A stretch of DNA of 64,000 bases from JAWXUK01 sp044432725 (GCA_044432725.1 JAWXUL010000001.1:228441-292440); one strand, 5' to 3'; counted from the stretch's first letter, positions 35,400-43,819 are shown. Notes: generated by a model from the letters alone, not told the origin. A program made the numbers and translations.

Positions 35400-35470
35400 C
35401 AGTCCATTTTAAATATCTTTTTCAATAGACCACTTAGACATTTTGGGGAGCGTACCACAACAATATTCAT
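35399..35470 (-). CDS. spoVM: SpoVM, 23-residue spore-coat anchoring peptide
   Basis: SpoVM is a tiny amphipathic helix that recognises the convex forespore surface and tethers SpoIVA there. The peptide begins MNIVVVRSPKCL and is 23 residues long (B. subtilis has 26). Pro9 and Lys10 are conserved in place, as are Leu12, Gly14 and a basic residue at 17; Pro9 is essential for membrane-curvature sensing in Bacillus. The C-terminal half is basic and hydrophobic. A strong AAAGGAGGG lies 7 bases before the ATG, which supports real translation. A sigma-E-like promoter sits at 35510-35537. spoIVA is 2.6 kb away in the same window. Confidence 0.85.
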   Translation of the reverse strand: MNIVVVRSPKCLSGLLKKIFKMD

Positions 35471-35509
35471 CACAATCCCTCCTTTCCAAAAGCCTTTTCG
35501 CTTTCTCTT

Positions 35510-35537
35510 AGTTTATGCAAAAATGATAAAAATGTGA
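35510..35537 (-). promoter_or_regulatory. Candidate sigma-E promoter of spoVM
   Basis: On the minus strand, TCACATT (35531-35537) and CATAAACT (35510-35517) are separated by 13 bases. Seven of eight -10 positions match the sigma-E consensus. Confidence 0.5.
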
Positions 35538-35600
35538 AAAATAGGTATCTTTTCCTCAATTTAAGAAAAACTATTCCAGACGGATAGGAGTGATGTTACC

Positions 35601-37070
35601 TTGTGGCGAGCGATTTCCCTTTTTTCTATGTTATTCTTACAGCTTTTTCTTGTGATGTATGGATTTTTTTTCTTTGCCAAACAGATTCCCGTGATTCATT
35701 TTTTTCTGGTCTGCCTTAGTTATGGGGTGGTGCTATGGCTCCTTAATTCCAAAGAAGAGCCTGCTTTTATTATTTGCTGGTTGTTATTTCTTTTACCTTT
35801 TCCCATTGTTGGAGGTAGCATTTTTTTTCTATTACGTGGCCAAGGTATGTCAAAAAAAGAAAAAAAATCAATCCAAAACATGAAAAATCATTTTCAGACA
35901 CATCTCTCTCCTTTGTTTTTAGAAAATGTCCAAAATCAAGAAGATGTTCAGCCACAAATCTACTTTTTACAAACACAAACTGCCTCCCCAGCTTATGAAA
36001 ACACAAAAACCACCTATTTCGCTTCTGGTGAAGAAGCCTTTCCCCATATTCTTTCTTCCTTGAAAAAGGCCAAATATTATATTTTTCTGGAATATTTCCT
36101 CCTTGCTGAAGGGGTCTTTTGGGAAGAAATTCTTTCTATCTTAAAAGAAAAATCCAAAAATGGCATAGAAGTTCGTCTGATTTATGATGATGCTGGTTGC
36201 TTTTTTTCTCTTCCAAAAAACTATCCCAAAATACTAGAAACTTATGGCATTAAAGCAAAAGTATTCCACCCACTGTATCCTGTCCTTTCCACAAAGCTAA
36301 ACCATCGTGACCACAGAAAAATCCTTATCATTGATGGCACAATGGCAATCACAGGAGGTATCAATCTTGCAGATGAATATATCAATCAAAAAAAAAGATT
36401 TGGTCATTGGAAAGATTCCGTCATTATGCTAGAAGGAAAGGCAGTTTTCACTATGATTTTGTCATTTTTGACAATGTGGGAATATTGTGATGGAAAAAAA
36501 GAAAATTTTTCTAAATTTTTTCCCAAAAATATGCCTTTTTTTCAGGTAACTTCACTTGTTTTGCCGTATAATAATATACCACTAGAAGCCATTGGGCAAC
36601 AGGTTTTTTTGAACCTGATTACCAGAGCCAAAAAATATATCCACCTGACAAGTCCTTATCTTATCTTGGATACAGCTTGTCAAACAGCGCTGTCAAATGC
36701 AGCCAAATCAGGGATAGAAGTGATGATTATCACCCCACAAATCCCTGACAAAAAACTAGTTTTCCAAGTAACCCAAGCTTTTTATCCACTTTTACAAGAA
36801 GCCGGTGTAGAGATTTACCAATACACCCCTGGCTTCATCCATGGAAAAACAGCAGTGATCGATGGTATTTTTGCCACAGTAGGTACCATCAATCTGGATT
36901 TTCGAAGTCTTTTTCTGCACTTTGAAAATGGGGTTTGGCTTTGGAATGCCCCTTGCATTGCCCACATCGAAGAAGATTTTCAAAAAACCTTAGCCCTTTC
37001 CACACGACAAGAAAAATCAAAAAAAGATTTACTGGGCAGTTTTCTTCGAATTTTTTCTCCACTTATGTAA
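35601..37070 (+). CDS. cls: Cardiolipin synthase
   Basis: Cls joins two phosphatidylglycerol molecules to make cardiolipin. Two N-terminal membrane helices (about 5-30 and 35-55) and a PLDNc-type region precede two phospholipase D HKD motifs: HRKILIID with GGINLADEY, and HGKTAVID with VGTINLD. The 489-residue length is normal. The start is TTG at 35601 with AGGAG about 10 bases upstream; the nearby ATG is in another frame. It is divergent from spoVM. Confidence 0.93.
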   Translation: MWRAISLFSMLFLQLFLVMYGFFFFAKQIPVIHFFLVCLSYGVVLWLLNSKEEPAFIICWLLFLLPFPIVGGSIFFLLRGQGMSKKEKKSIQNMKNHFQTHLSPLFLENVQNQEDVQPQIYFLQTQTASPAYENTKTTYFASGEEAFPHILSSLKKAKYYIFLEYFLLAEGVFWEEILSILKEKSKNGIEVRLIYDDAGCFFSLPKNYPKILETYGIKAKVFHPLYPVLSTKLNHRDHRKILIIDGTMAITGGINLADEYINQKKRFGHWKDSVIMLEGKAVFTMILSFLTMWEYCDGKKENFSKFFPKNMPFFQVTSLVLPYNNIPLEAIGQQVFLNLITRAKKYIHLTSPYLILDTACQTALSNAAKSGIEVMIITPQIPDKKLVFQVTQAFYPLLQEAGVEIYQYTPGFIHGKTAVIDGIFATVGTINLDFRSLFLHFENGVWLWNAPCIAHIEEDFQKTLALSTRQEKSKKDLLGSFLRIFSPLM

Positions 37071-37117
37071 AACATAACAAATGATGTTCCCTATTTTATG
37101 AAAAGGAAGTACCACCA

Positions 37118-37975
37118 ATGAAAGGCATTATTTTAGCAGCTGGCAAAGGCACACGCCTTTACCCCATGACACTCCCCGTTTCCAAACCTCTCCTGCCAGT
37201 ATATGACAAACCTTTGATCTACTATGCTGTTTCCACATTGATACAAGGGGGCATCAAAGATATTTTGATTATTATCCCTCCTAAAGAGGAAGAGAGTTTT
37301 CGTTATTTATTAGGAGATGGCTCAGCATTGGGCATTTCCATTTCCTATGCCCAACAAATTGTCCCTCGTGGCATTGCAGATGCCTTTATCGTAGGTGCTG
37401 ATTTCATTGGCACAGATGATGTTTGTCTGATACTAGGAGACAATATTTTCCACACCCCTGATTTTTCCAAGCGACTGAAAGAAGTGGCAAAAAGGAAATC
37501 AGGTGCCACTGTTTTTGGCTATTATGTCAGCGACCCTCGTCCTTTTGGTGTGGTTGAATTTGACCAAGAAGGTAAAGCAATTTCTATTGAAGAAAAACCA
37601 GATGAGCCAAAATCAAACTATGTGATCCCAGGACTGTATTTTTATGATAATCAGGTGATAAAAATGGCCCAAAACCTTTCCCCCTCAGAGCGAGGAGAAC
37701 TGGAAATCACAGATATTAACAAAGCTTATCTAGAAAAAAATCAACTCCATGTAGAGCCACTGGAAAAAGATTTTCTCTGGCTTGATGCAGGCACAGCAGA
37801 TAGCTTGTTACATGCCAGCATTGCCATTCACTCTGAACAAAAAGCTGCTGGACAACTCATAGGCTGTATCGAAGAAGAAGCTTATCTACAAGGACACATT
37901 TCCTTAACACAATTACATCAGCTAGGCGAAGCACTGGCGATGACCACCTATGGACAATATTTATTGGACAAATAA
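37118..37975 (+). CDS. rfbA: Glucose-1-phosphate thymidylyltransferase
   Basis: RfbA makes dTDP-glucose from dTTP and glucose-1-phosphate, the first step of dTDP-rhamnose synthesis for cell-surface glycans. The nucleotide loop GIILAAGKGTRLYPMT, the KPLLPVYDKPLIYY segment, ILGDNIF and FLWLDAGT are typical. The 285 residues are near the usual 290. rfbB, rfbC and rfbD are not adjacent, so here it stands alone. AAAAGGA is upstream of the ATG. Confidence 0.93.
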   Translation: MKGIILAAGKGTRLYPMTLPVSKPLLPVYDKPLIYYAVSTLIQGGIKDILIIIPPKEEESFRYLLGDGSALGISISYAQQIVPRGIADAFIVGADFIGTDDVCLILGDNIFHTPDFSKRLKEVAKRKSGATVFGYYVSDPRPFGVVEFDQEGKAISIEEKPDEPKSNYVIPGLYFYDNQVIKMAQNLSPSERGELEITDINKAYLEKNQLHVEPLEKDFLWLDAGTADSLLHASIAIHSEQKAAGQLIGCIEEEAYLQGHISLTQLHQLGEALAMTTYGQYLLDK

Positions 37976-37993
37976 CACCATATAAAATCACCA

Positions 37994-38024
37994 AAACCAG
38001 TACAGAATAAATGTACTGGTTTTT
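37994..38024 (+). terminator. Intrinsic terminator of rfbA
   Basis: AAACCAGTACA pairs with TGTACTGGTTT around GAATAAA, followed by TT and more pyrimidines. Confidence 0.8.
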
Positions 38025-38034
38025 CTGTTCCCTG

Positions 38035-38063
38035 TCATAATCCTCTCTGTTAGAACATACTGT
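38035..38063 (+). promoter_or_regulatory. Candidate sigma-E promoter of spoIVA
   Basis: TCATAAT (38035-38041) is followed after 14 bases by CATACTGT (38056-38063), six of seven and six of eight matches to the sigma-E consensus. It directly follows the rfbA terminator and lies 33 bases before spoIVA. Confidence 0.6.
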
Positions 38064-38096
38064 GTAAAACCATAACAATTTAGGAGGAATTAGGAT

Positions 38097-39569
38097 ATGA
38101 ACGGAATATACAAGGATATTGCAGAACGAACAGGTGGTGATATTTATATCGGCATTGTGGGACCTGTTCGCACGGGAAAATCAACTTTTATCAAACGCTT
38201 TATGGAAACTTTGGTGATCCCCAACATTGAAAATGTTTATCGCAAAGAACGAGCCAGAGATGAATTACCCCAAAGTGGCTCTGGTCGAACCATTATGACA
38301 GCAGAACCAAAATTCATCCCTGAAGATGCCGTCATCATCACCATGGAAGATGGTGCAAACTTTCAAGTTCGCTTGATTGATTGCGTAGGCTATATGATTG
38401 ATGGTGCTGTGGGACATTTAGAGGGTGAAACTCAACGTATGGTCACCACCCCTTGGTTTCCCCAAGCAATCCCCATGGCAGAAGCTGCAGAAATTGGGAC
38501 TCGTAAAGTCATCACAGAACATTCCACCATTGGTATCGTTGTCACCACAGATGGCACAGTGACAGAAATCGACAGAGAGGATTATTTAGAAGCAGAGGAG
38601 CGAGTTATCTCAGAACTAAAAGCAATGAATAAACCCTTTCTCGTTGTGATTAATTCTGCTTATCCAAACTCTGAGAAAGCAAGAAATTTGCAAGAAGAAT
38701 TGAGCCAAAAATACCATGTCTCTTGTCTTGTGACAAATTGTCTTGAACTCCATGAAGAGGATATCAACAAGATTGTCAGACAGGTATTATACGAATTTCC
38801 AGTGAAGGAGCTGAGTCTTCAACTCCCTGCTTGGGTCAATGCCTTGGAACAGGACCATCCAATCAAAGAGACGCTATACCAATCCATTCGAGAAGGCGCA
38901 CAGTCCCTTCGACGCATTGCAGATGTGACAAGCACAGTAGAGGCAATTGGTAAATGTGAAGATGTCAGCGAAGCACGGGTTCTCTCTATGGATTTAGGCA
39001 CAGGGGTGGCAACAGCAATTTTGGATTTACCCAGAGCTTTATTTTATCACACCATTTCCAATCAATCGGGTTTTCAGATTGGAGATGATGGAGATCTTAT
39101 GGCACTTTTGACTCAATTATCCCATGTCAAAGCAGAATATGACAAGGTGGCTCTTGCCTTAGAAGAAGTAGAGAAAACAGGATACGGCATTGTGGTTCCC
39201 TCCATCGAAGCCCTTGTACTAGAAGAGCCAGAAATCGTGAAACAAGGAGGACGCTATGGGGTGCGCTTGAAAGCCTCGGCGCCTTCTATCCACATGATTC
39301 GTGCAGATATAGAAACAGAAGTCTCCCCTATTGTTGGGACAGAAAAACAAAGCGAAGAAATGATTCACTATTTATTACAAGAATTTGAAGGAGATACAGC
39401 GAAAATATGGCAATCCAATATTTTCGGAAAATCTTTCCATGAACTGGTGGGAGAAGATTTAAACAGCAAGGTAAAACGTATGCCTGAAGAGGCAAGAGAA
39501 AAGCTCCGTGATACCTTACAACGGATTATCAACGAAGGCTCTGGCGGATTGATTTGTATCATTTTATGA
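38097..39569 (+). CDS. spoIVA: Spore coat morphogenetic ATPase SpoIVA
   Basis: SpoIVA polymerises with ATP hydrolysis to form the basement layer of the spore coat. The N-terminal Walker A GPVRTGKST (about residues 22-30), the DCVGYMIDGA segment, and a C-terminus ending GLICIIL match the family. The 490-residue length is standard. AGGAGG precedes the ATG. It works with SpoVM, encoded 2.6 kb upstream on the other strand. Confidence 0.96.
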   Translation: MNGIYKDIAERTGGDIYIGIVGPVRTGKSTFIKRFMETLVIPNIENVYRKERARDELPQSGSGRTIMTAEPKFIPEDAVIITMEDGANFQVRLIDCVGYMIDGAVGHLEGETQRMVTTPWFPQAIPMAEAAEIGTRKVITEHSTIGIVVTTDGTVTEIDREDYLEAEERVISELKAMNKPFLVVINSAYPNSEKARNLQEELSQKYHVSCLVTNCLELHEEDINKIVRQVLYEFPVKELSLQLPAWVNALEQDHPIKETLYQSIREGAQSLRRIADVTSTVEAIGKCEDVSEARVLSMDLGTGVATAILDLPRALFYHTISNQSGFQIGDDGDLMALLTQLSHVKAEYDKVALALEEVEKTGYGIVVPSIEALVLEEPEIVKQGGRYGVRLKASAPSIHMIRADIETEVSPIVGTEKQSEEMIHYLLQEFEGDTAKIWQSNIFGKSFHELVGEDLNSKVKRMPEEAREKLRDTLQRIINEGSGGLICIIL

Positions 39570-39799
39570 TAAATTTCGAAAGAACGGCACACTCTCTCCT
39601 GTAAAGAAAACAATTCATTTCCTCATATTTCTTCTAAAAAAAGAACTGAATTAAGAAAAAAGAGCAATTTCCAGAACAATCTAAGGATAACAGAAGGAAG
39701 TGCCTTTGCAGTAAAAGAAAGGAGACCTTGTTCTTTCAACGTTTTTAAATATCCCCTGAATTCTGCCTTTTCTCCCTCTTGAAAAATTTTTTCAAAAAA

Positions 39800-39822
39800 T
39801 AGCAAGAAATCCCTTGCTTTTT
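39800..39822. terminator. Bidirectional-looking terminator upstream of rpmB
   Basis: AGCAAG and CTTGCT pair around AAATCC. T runs follow on the plus strand and, read the other way, on the minus strand. Confidence 0.65.
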
Positions 39823-39842
39823 TTCAGAAAATCTGTTAGAAT
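39814..39842 (+). promoter_or_regulatory. Sigma-A promoter of rpmB
   Basis: TTGCTT (39814-39819) and TAGAAT (39837-39842) are separated by 17 bases. The -35 overlaps the upstream terminator arm. Confidence 0.65.
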
Positions 39843-39930
39843 AAATAACGGTGCTTAATGGTTCTTGAAAATCAAGCTGATTTCTCAGCTTTTGGCATCC
39901 GATAAAATTTTAGCAAGGAGGTTAAGCAAA

Positions 39931-40119
39931 ATGGCTAAATGTGAATTCTGCGATAAGGGTGTTTCCTTCGGTATCAAGGTATCCCACTCCCACCGTCGTT
40001 CTAATCGCACTTGGAAACCTAATGTGAAGCGCATCAAAGCAGTAGTAAATGGGACTCCTACCCATGTATACGTCTGCACCAGATGCCTCCGTTCTGGTAA
40101 GGTTACTCGTGCTGTGTAA
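39931..40119 (+). CDS. rpmB: 50S ribosomal protein L28
   Basis: This is a small basic ribosomal protein, 62 residues, starting MAKCEFCDKG. It is the zinc-binding form, with C-x2-C near the N-terminus (C4, C7) and a second pair C-x2-C near residue 50 (CTRC). The ATG at 39931 has AAGGAGG upstream; an in-frame extension of 22 codons is not part of the protein. A strong terminator follows. Confidence 0.96.
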   Translation: MAKCEFCDKGVSFGIKVSHSHRRSNRTWKPNVKRIKAVVNGTPTHVYVCTRCLRSGKVTRAV

Positions 40120-40123
40120 TGTC

Positions 40124-40159
40124 CAAAAAAACCTGTGTTTGATTGACACAGGTTTTTTT
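40124..40159 (+). terminator. Intrinsic terminator of rpmB
   Basis: AAAAAACCTGTGT and ACACAGGTTTTTT pair around TTGATTG and a long T tract follows. Confidence 0.88.
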
Positions 40160-40196
40160 ATTTTTTCTTCTGTTCGCCAAGTCGATAAGTATTGCC

Positions 40197-40823
40197 TTAT
40201 ATGTTCTCATCAGAAAGAAAATATCCTTTTCTTCTGACCACTTGTAAAGAAACCTTAGACTCAAGCTGTTTCATCTTGCGACGAAGCAAAGATACATAGG
40301 CTTCTACCACATTACTTTCTGCTTCGGAATCAAAGCCCCAAATTTTCAAAAAAATACTTTCTTTGGGTAAAAGTTCATTTGTCATCAATAAACGTGCCAA
40401 TTCAAATTCACGAGCTGTTAAAGAAAGGCAACGCTCCCCACAGGAAAGAATCCCCAAGCCCAATACCAAATCTCCAAAAGAAATTTCTTCTTTTGTACCC
40501 AAAAGTGGTACTAACTTAGAAACACTCGTTAAAAACTTCTCTTTTTCAAAGTTTTTTTCCATTAAGAATCCCGCAGTATTTTTTGTGGAAGTAGAAGAGA
40601 GTAACAAAATAGGAAGCGTATACCCCTCGTCTTGTAACATTTTCGTTATTTCTATAAAAGGTAAACTATCATAGCATACTAGACCGTCATAAATGCCAGA
40701 GCGAGCATAGTCCAAAGCTGATTCCCCATCATTGACAGTATCAACAAAATATTTCCCCTGAATTAAGATGTCTTTCATCATTGTAGCCAGAGATTTTTCT
40801 GCCACTGCCAACAAAATTCGCAT
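40197..40823 (-). CDS. Orphan winged-helix response regulator with degenerate receiver
   Basis: The C-terminal half is an OmpR/PhoB-type DNA-binding domain (SLTAREFELARLLM through ESNVVEAYVSLLRRKM to VRRKGYFL). The N-terminal half (about 1-110) folds like a receiver but the site expected to hold the phospho-Asp reads CYDSLP, shifted by one residue. The usual acidic pair after the first strand and the later Lys-Pro are missing. No sensor kinase is adjacent. I start at the ATG at 40823 (MRILLAVAEK, 208 residues) with GGGGAG 7 bases upstream; an ATG 21 codons earlier is less likely. It probably works without phosphorylation. Confidence 0.82.
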   Translation of the reverse strand: MRILLAVAEKSLATMMKDILIQGKYFVDTVNDGESALDYARSGIYDGLVCYDSLPFIEITKMLQDEGYTLPILLLSSTSTKNTAGFLMEKNFEKEKFLTSVSKLVPLLGTKEEISFGDLVLGLGILSCGERCLSLTAREFELARLLMTNELLPKESIFLKIWGFDSEAESNVVEAYVSLLRRKMKQLESKVSLQVVRRKGYFLSDENI

Positions 40824-40900
40824 ATGTTCTCTCCCCTCTTTTGGTGGAAATTTCAGCAAAATCTTTGTTGCTGACACCACAAGCATGTTTCCTTCCTTCT

Positions 40901-40929
40901 ATTTTAACAAAAAAAAAGAAATTTGACAA
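40901..40929 (-). promoter_or_regulatory. Sigma-A promoter of the orphan regulator
   Basis: On the minus strand, TTGTCA (40924-40929) and TAAAAT (40901-40906) are separated by 17 bases. It lies back-to-back with the mrnC promoter. Confidence 0.55.
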
Positions 40930-40948
40930 CAGAAAAATGATAGATTCC

Positions 40949-40977
40949 TTGATTTTTTTTTACTTCTATGGTAGACT
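40949..40977 (+). promoter_or_regulatory. Sigma-A promoter of mrnC-rqcH
   Basis: TTGATT (40949-40954) and TAGACT (40972-40977) are separated by 17 bases. A leader of about 120 bases would follow. Confidence 0.5.
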
Positions 40978-41105
40978 AAAGGCAATCCCTTCTCATTCCC
41001 GCTTTCAAAAAGATATAAAGATGAGCGTTGGAATGAGACAAGTTAGTAAATTGTTTTTTTAGGTGATTTTAAAAATTCCCTAGGAAGAAAGAAGGATGGA
41101 AGACG

Positions 41106-41507
41106 ATGATCAATTATTTCCAATTAAACGCAAGCCGAGACCAAGTCCTATCCATGAGCAACCTAGGTCTGGCACATCTGGGCGATGGCGTTTTTGAGTT
41201 GATGGTACGCTCTTGGCTCTGTTTACATGGAAAAGCTACTGCTAAAAATCTCCACAAGGCAACTGTCGCTTATGTCGCTGCGCCTGCACAAGCAAAAATG
41301 TCGGAAAAAATTCTCCCTCATTTAAGTGAAGCAGAAACAGAAGTGTTCCTTCGTGGTAGAAATACGGCACCCCATTCTGTACCAAAAGCAGCCAAACGGG
41401 GAGATTATCAGCTTGCAACCGCACTGGAAGCTCTTTTCGGATGGCTCTATTTACAAGGGGAAACCAAAAGATTGAATGAACTCTTTGAAATGATGATGAA
41501 AGAATAG
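41106..41507 (+). CDS. mrnC: Mini-ribonuclease III
   Basis: MrnC matures 23S rRNA in Firmicutes and is an RNase III catalytic domain without the double-stranded-RNA-binding domain. The 133-residue protein has LAHLGDGVFELMVR (acidic active-site helix), RNTAPHSVPKAAKRGDYQLAT and LEALFGWLYLQG (second acidic site). It begins MINYFQ at 41106. The upstream ribosome site is weak (AAGG about 10 bases away). It is followed after 9 bases by rqcH. Confidence 0.92.
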   Translation: MINYFQLNASRDQVLSMSNLGLAHLGDGVFELMVRSWLCLHGKATAKNLHKATVAYVAAPAQAKMSEKILPHLSEAETEVFLRGRNTAPHSVPKAAKRGDYQLATALEALFGWLYLQGETKRLNELFEMMMKE

Positions 41508-41516
41508 GAGCAAATC

Positions 41517-43292
41517 ATGCCACTTGACGGAATATGTGTCACTCATTTGGTGACTGAACTAAAAGACACCATAATTGGTGGTAAAATAGACAAAATATAC
41601 CAACCAGGGAGAGATGAAATCATTCTCTCTCTTCGTTCACGGATGGAGACAGGACATGGCACAGTGAAACTGTTGCTCTCTGCAAGCCCCCAACATCCAC
41701 GGGTACATCTCACCCAGATTTCTAGGGAAAACCCTGCTGTCCCCCCCATGTTCTGTATGCTGTTACGAAAACATCTTGTGGGTGCAAAGGTTCTGGATAT
41801 CACACAGCCCCCAATGGAACGGGTGATAGAATTTCAACTGGAAGCATTGGACGAATTGGGCTTTCGTGTCTCTCGTCGTCTGATCCTTGAAGTGCTAGGG
41901 GTACAATCTAACATTATTTTGGTGGACGAAAAAGGTCGTATCATTGATTGTATCCGACGTATCCATCGAGATCTTTCTACCATGAAAGATGGTGAATCAG
42001 TGCGCCAAGTGATGTCTGGATTTTTTTATCAATACCCTCCCAGCCAAAATAAGATGAATCCTTTCACTGAAAGTGTAGAAACACTGCAAGAACGAATCGC
42101 CCAAGGGACTGGTCAGGCAGATAAATTTCTTCTTTCCTCCTTCTCTGGGATTTCTCCCTTGATCAGCCGTGAACTAAACTTTTTAGTCACAGGGGCTGTA
42201 GATACCCCGTTAGAAACTTTGTCACCAGAACAAAAAGAAGCATTAGGAGAAAAACTTTTCTCTCTCCGTCAAGAGAAACCTTCTCCCTGTATTTTGTTTG
42301 ACCAAGGCAAACCAAAAGATTTTTCTTTCCGTGAGATCAGTCAGTACCAAGACCGATATGAACAAAAAAACATGACAAATATTTCTTCTTTGCTAGATGC
42401 CTATTACAAAGAACAAGAGCAAAACGACCGCATTCGGCAAAAAGGACAGGGAATCTTGCGAAATCTCACCAATGCCCGTGACCGTGTGGAAAGAAAAATC
42501 GTGATGCAAGAACAAGAATTGCTAGAAACAGAAAATCGGGATAAATTGCGAGAACTGGGCGACATCATCACAGCAAATCTCCATCGTATGTCCCAAGGTA
42601 TGACAGCTTTGATTGCCGAAGATTTTTATCACCCAGATTGTCAAGAGATAGAAATCAAACTAGATCCTCTCCTCTCTCCCCAGAAAAATGCTGCCATTTA
42701 CTACAAAAATTACAATCGTAGTAAAAAAGCAAATGAAATGTTACAAATCCTCATAGAAAAAGGAAAAATAGAGCTTGACTATCTGAACAGCGTCTTGGAA
42801 CATTGTAAATTAGCACAAGGGGAACAGGATTTGTTGGAACTTCGACAAGAATTAGAAGATACTGGATACTTGAAAAAAGCAAAAAAAATCAAAGGCAAAG
42901 AAAAACGCATCTCAGGAAAAGCGATGGAGTTTGTTTCCAGTTCTGGTCTGCGGATTTCTGTGGGAAAAAATAATCTCCAAAATGACAGACTCACCACAAA
43001 ACAAGCCTTTAAAAGCGATATTTGGTTCCACACACAAAAAATTCATGGTTCTCACGTGATTTTATGGACAGAAGGGAAAGAACCAGATGCACAATCCCTC
43101 CAAGAAGCGGCTACGCTGGCTGCATGGTTTTCTCAAGGAAAAGAAATGAACAAGGTTCCAGTGGATTATACACCTGTGAAATATGTTAAAAAGCCCAATG
43201 GTGCACGTCCTGGTATGGTGATTTACAGCACCTATGAAACAGCTATGGTATTCCCTGATGAGAGTTTGGTGGAGGGGTTGCGTAAGAAATAG
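41517..43292 (+). CDS. rqcH: Ribosome quality-control protein RqcH
   Basis: RqcH (NFACT family) recruits tRNA-Ala to stalled 50S subunits and adds C-terminal alanine tails. The 591-residue protein has the NFACT-N domain at the start (MPLDGICVTHLVTEL), a helix-hairpin-helix and a long coiled coil (about 290-440). The C-terminal NFACT-R domain follows (SSGLRISVGKNNLQND, DIWFHTQKIHGSHVIL). It has also been annotated as a fibronectin-binding protein. AGGAG lies 6 bases before the ATG. Confidence 0.94.
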   Translation: MPLDGICVTHLVTELKDTIIGGKIDKIYQPGRDEIILSLRSRMETGHGTVKLLLSASPQHPRVHLTQISRENPAVPPMFCMLLRKHLVGAKVLDITQPPMERVIEFQLEALDELGFRVSRRLILEVLGVQSNIILVDEKGRIIDCIRRIHRDLSTMKDGESVRQVMSGFFYQYPPSQNKMNPFTESVETLQERIAQGTGQADKFLLSSFSGISPLISRELNFLVTGAVDTPLETLSPEQKEALGEKLFSLRQEKPSPCILFDQGKPKDFSFREISQYQDRYEQKNMTNISSLLDAYYKEQEQNDRIRQKGQGILRNLTNARDRVERKIVMQEQELLETENRDKLRELGDIITANLHRMSQGMTALIAEDFYHPDCQEIEIKLDPLLSPQKNAAIYYKNYNRSKKANEMLQILIEKGKIELDYLNSVLEHCKLAQGEQDLLELRQELEDTGYLKKAKKIKGKEKRISGKAMEFVSSSGLRISVGKNNLQNDRLTTKQAFKSDIWFHTQKIHGSHVILWTEGKEPDAQSLQEAATLAAWFSQGKEMNKVPVDYTPVKYVKKPNGARPGMVIYSTYETAMVFPDESLVEGLRKK

Positions 43293-43314
43293 TATAAGGA
43301 GCAAATTAATCTAC

Positions 43315-43356
43315 AATCAGAAAAGTCTGTTTTTAGGGCTTTTCTGATTCTTTTTT
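43315..43356 (+). terminator. Intrinsic terminator of mrnC-rqcH
   Basis: AATCAGAAAAG and CTTTTCTGATT pair around a 13-base loop; CTTTTTT follows. Confidence 0.8.
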
Positions 43357-43553
43357 ACAAAAAGTTCTGTTTACTCACTGTAATGGGATTATCCTTAAAA
43401 GGAATAAGTGATAGAGATTCCCCTTCATTTTGCTTAAGATAACAACTCACAATCCCCCATTCCCAACTAAAGGAAAATCCAAATACGGAATTTATGAGGT
43501 ATTGCCTGAAGCGAAATGCTCATTTTAAGTTAAAAAAGAAGCTTAATGCTACA

Positions 43554-43581
43554 GGTCAACAAAAACCAGTTTTTGTTGACC
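43554..43581. repeat. Perfect 12-bp inverted repeat
   Basis: GGTCAACAAAAA (43554-43565) and TTTTTGTTGACC (43570-43581) form a stem with the tetraloop CCAG. No T tract follows on either strand, so it is unlikely to be a terminator. Confidence 0.6.
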
Positions 43582-43776
43582 TTGATGAAATAACGACTCT
43601 TTCTTTTTCTTTTTTACGGTGCTACCCTGTGTATTGGTATTGGTTTAGATTCAAGTTCCATGAAAGTTTGGTATATTGTCCTCCCTAAAGAAGATAAACA
43701 ATCCTTTTTTTTAAAATTATGATAACTTTTTATGAAATAGCACCAATTTAGTCAGCTAACAGAGCTTTCTTTCTAT

Positions 43777-43812
43777 AAAAAAACCTCCCAGATTTTCATC
43801 TGAGAGGTTTCT
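43777..43812 (-). terminator. Intrinsic terminator of fba
   Basis: On the minus strand, AAACCTCTCAGAT pairs with ATCTGGGAGGTTT around GAAA; seven T follow. Confidence 0.85.
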
Positions 43813-43819
43813 ATCATTT

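Larger units (their letters stand above)
39570..39930. other. Intergenic region between spoIVA and rpmB
   Basis: About 240 bases of AT-rich DNA follow spoIVA with no clear gene; a 60-codon minus-strand frame is rejected. Then come a bidirectional hairpin terminator (39800-39822), the rpmB promoter and a short leader with the hairpin AAGCTGA-TTTC-TCAGCTT near 39875-39892, just before rpmB. Confidence 0.6.
43293..43819. other. 527-base region after rqcH, no clear gene
   Basis: A terminator (43315-43356) is followed by about 400 bases holding only short open frames. A perfect 12-bp inverted repeat lies at 43554-43581, inside one of them. The region ends in the fba terminator. It may be a decayed gene, but I cannot name an ancestor. 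Confidence 0.5.

Noticed and set aside
39623..39805. 60-codon minus-strand frame between spoIVA and rpmB
   Set aside because: It starts at a TTG inside a terminator stem, is low-complexity hydrophobic, and resembles no family I know.
43494..43688. 64-codon plus-strand frame after rqcH
   Set aside because: No ribosome site and an aromatic-rich sequence without family likeness; it contains a perfect inverted repeat. Kept only as a possible remnant.
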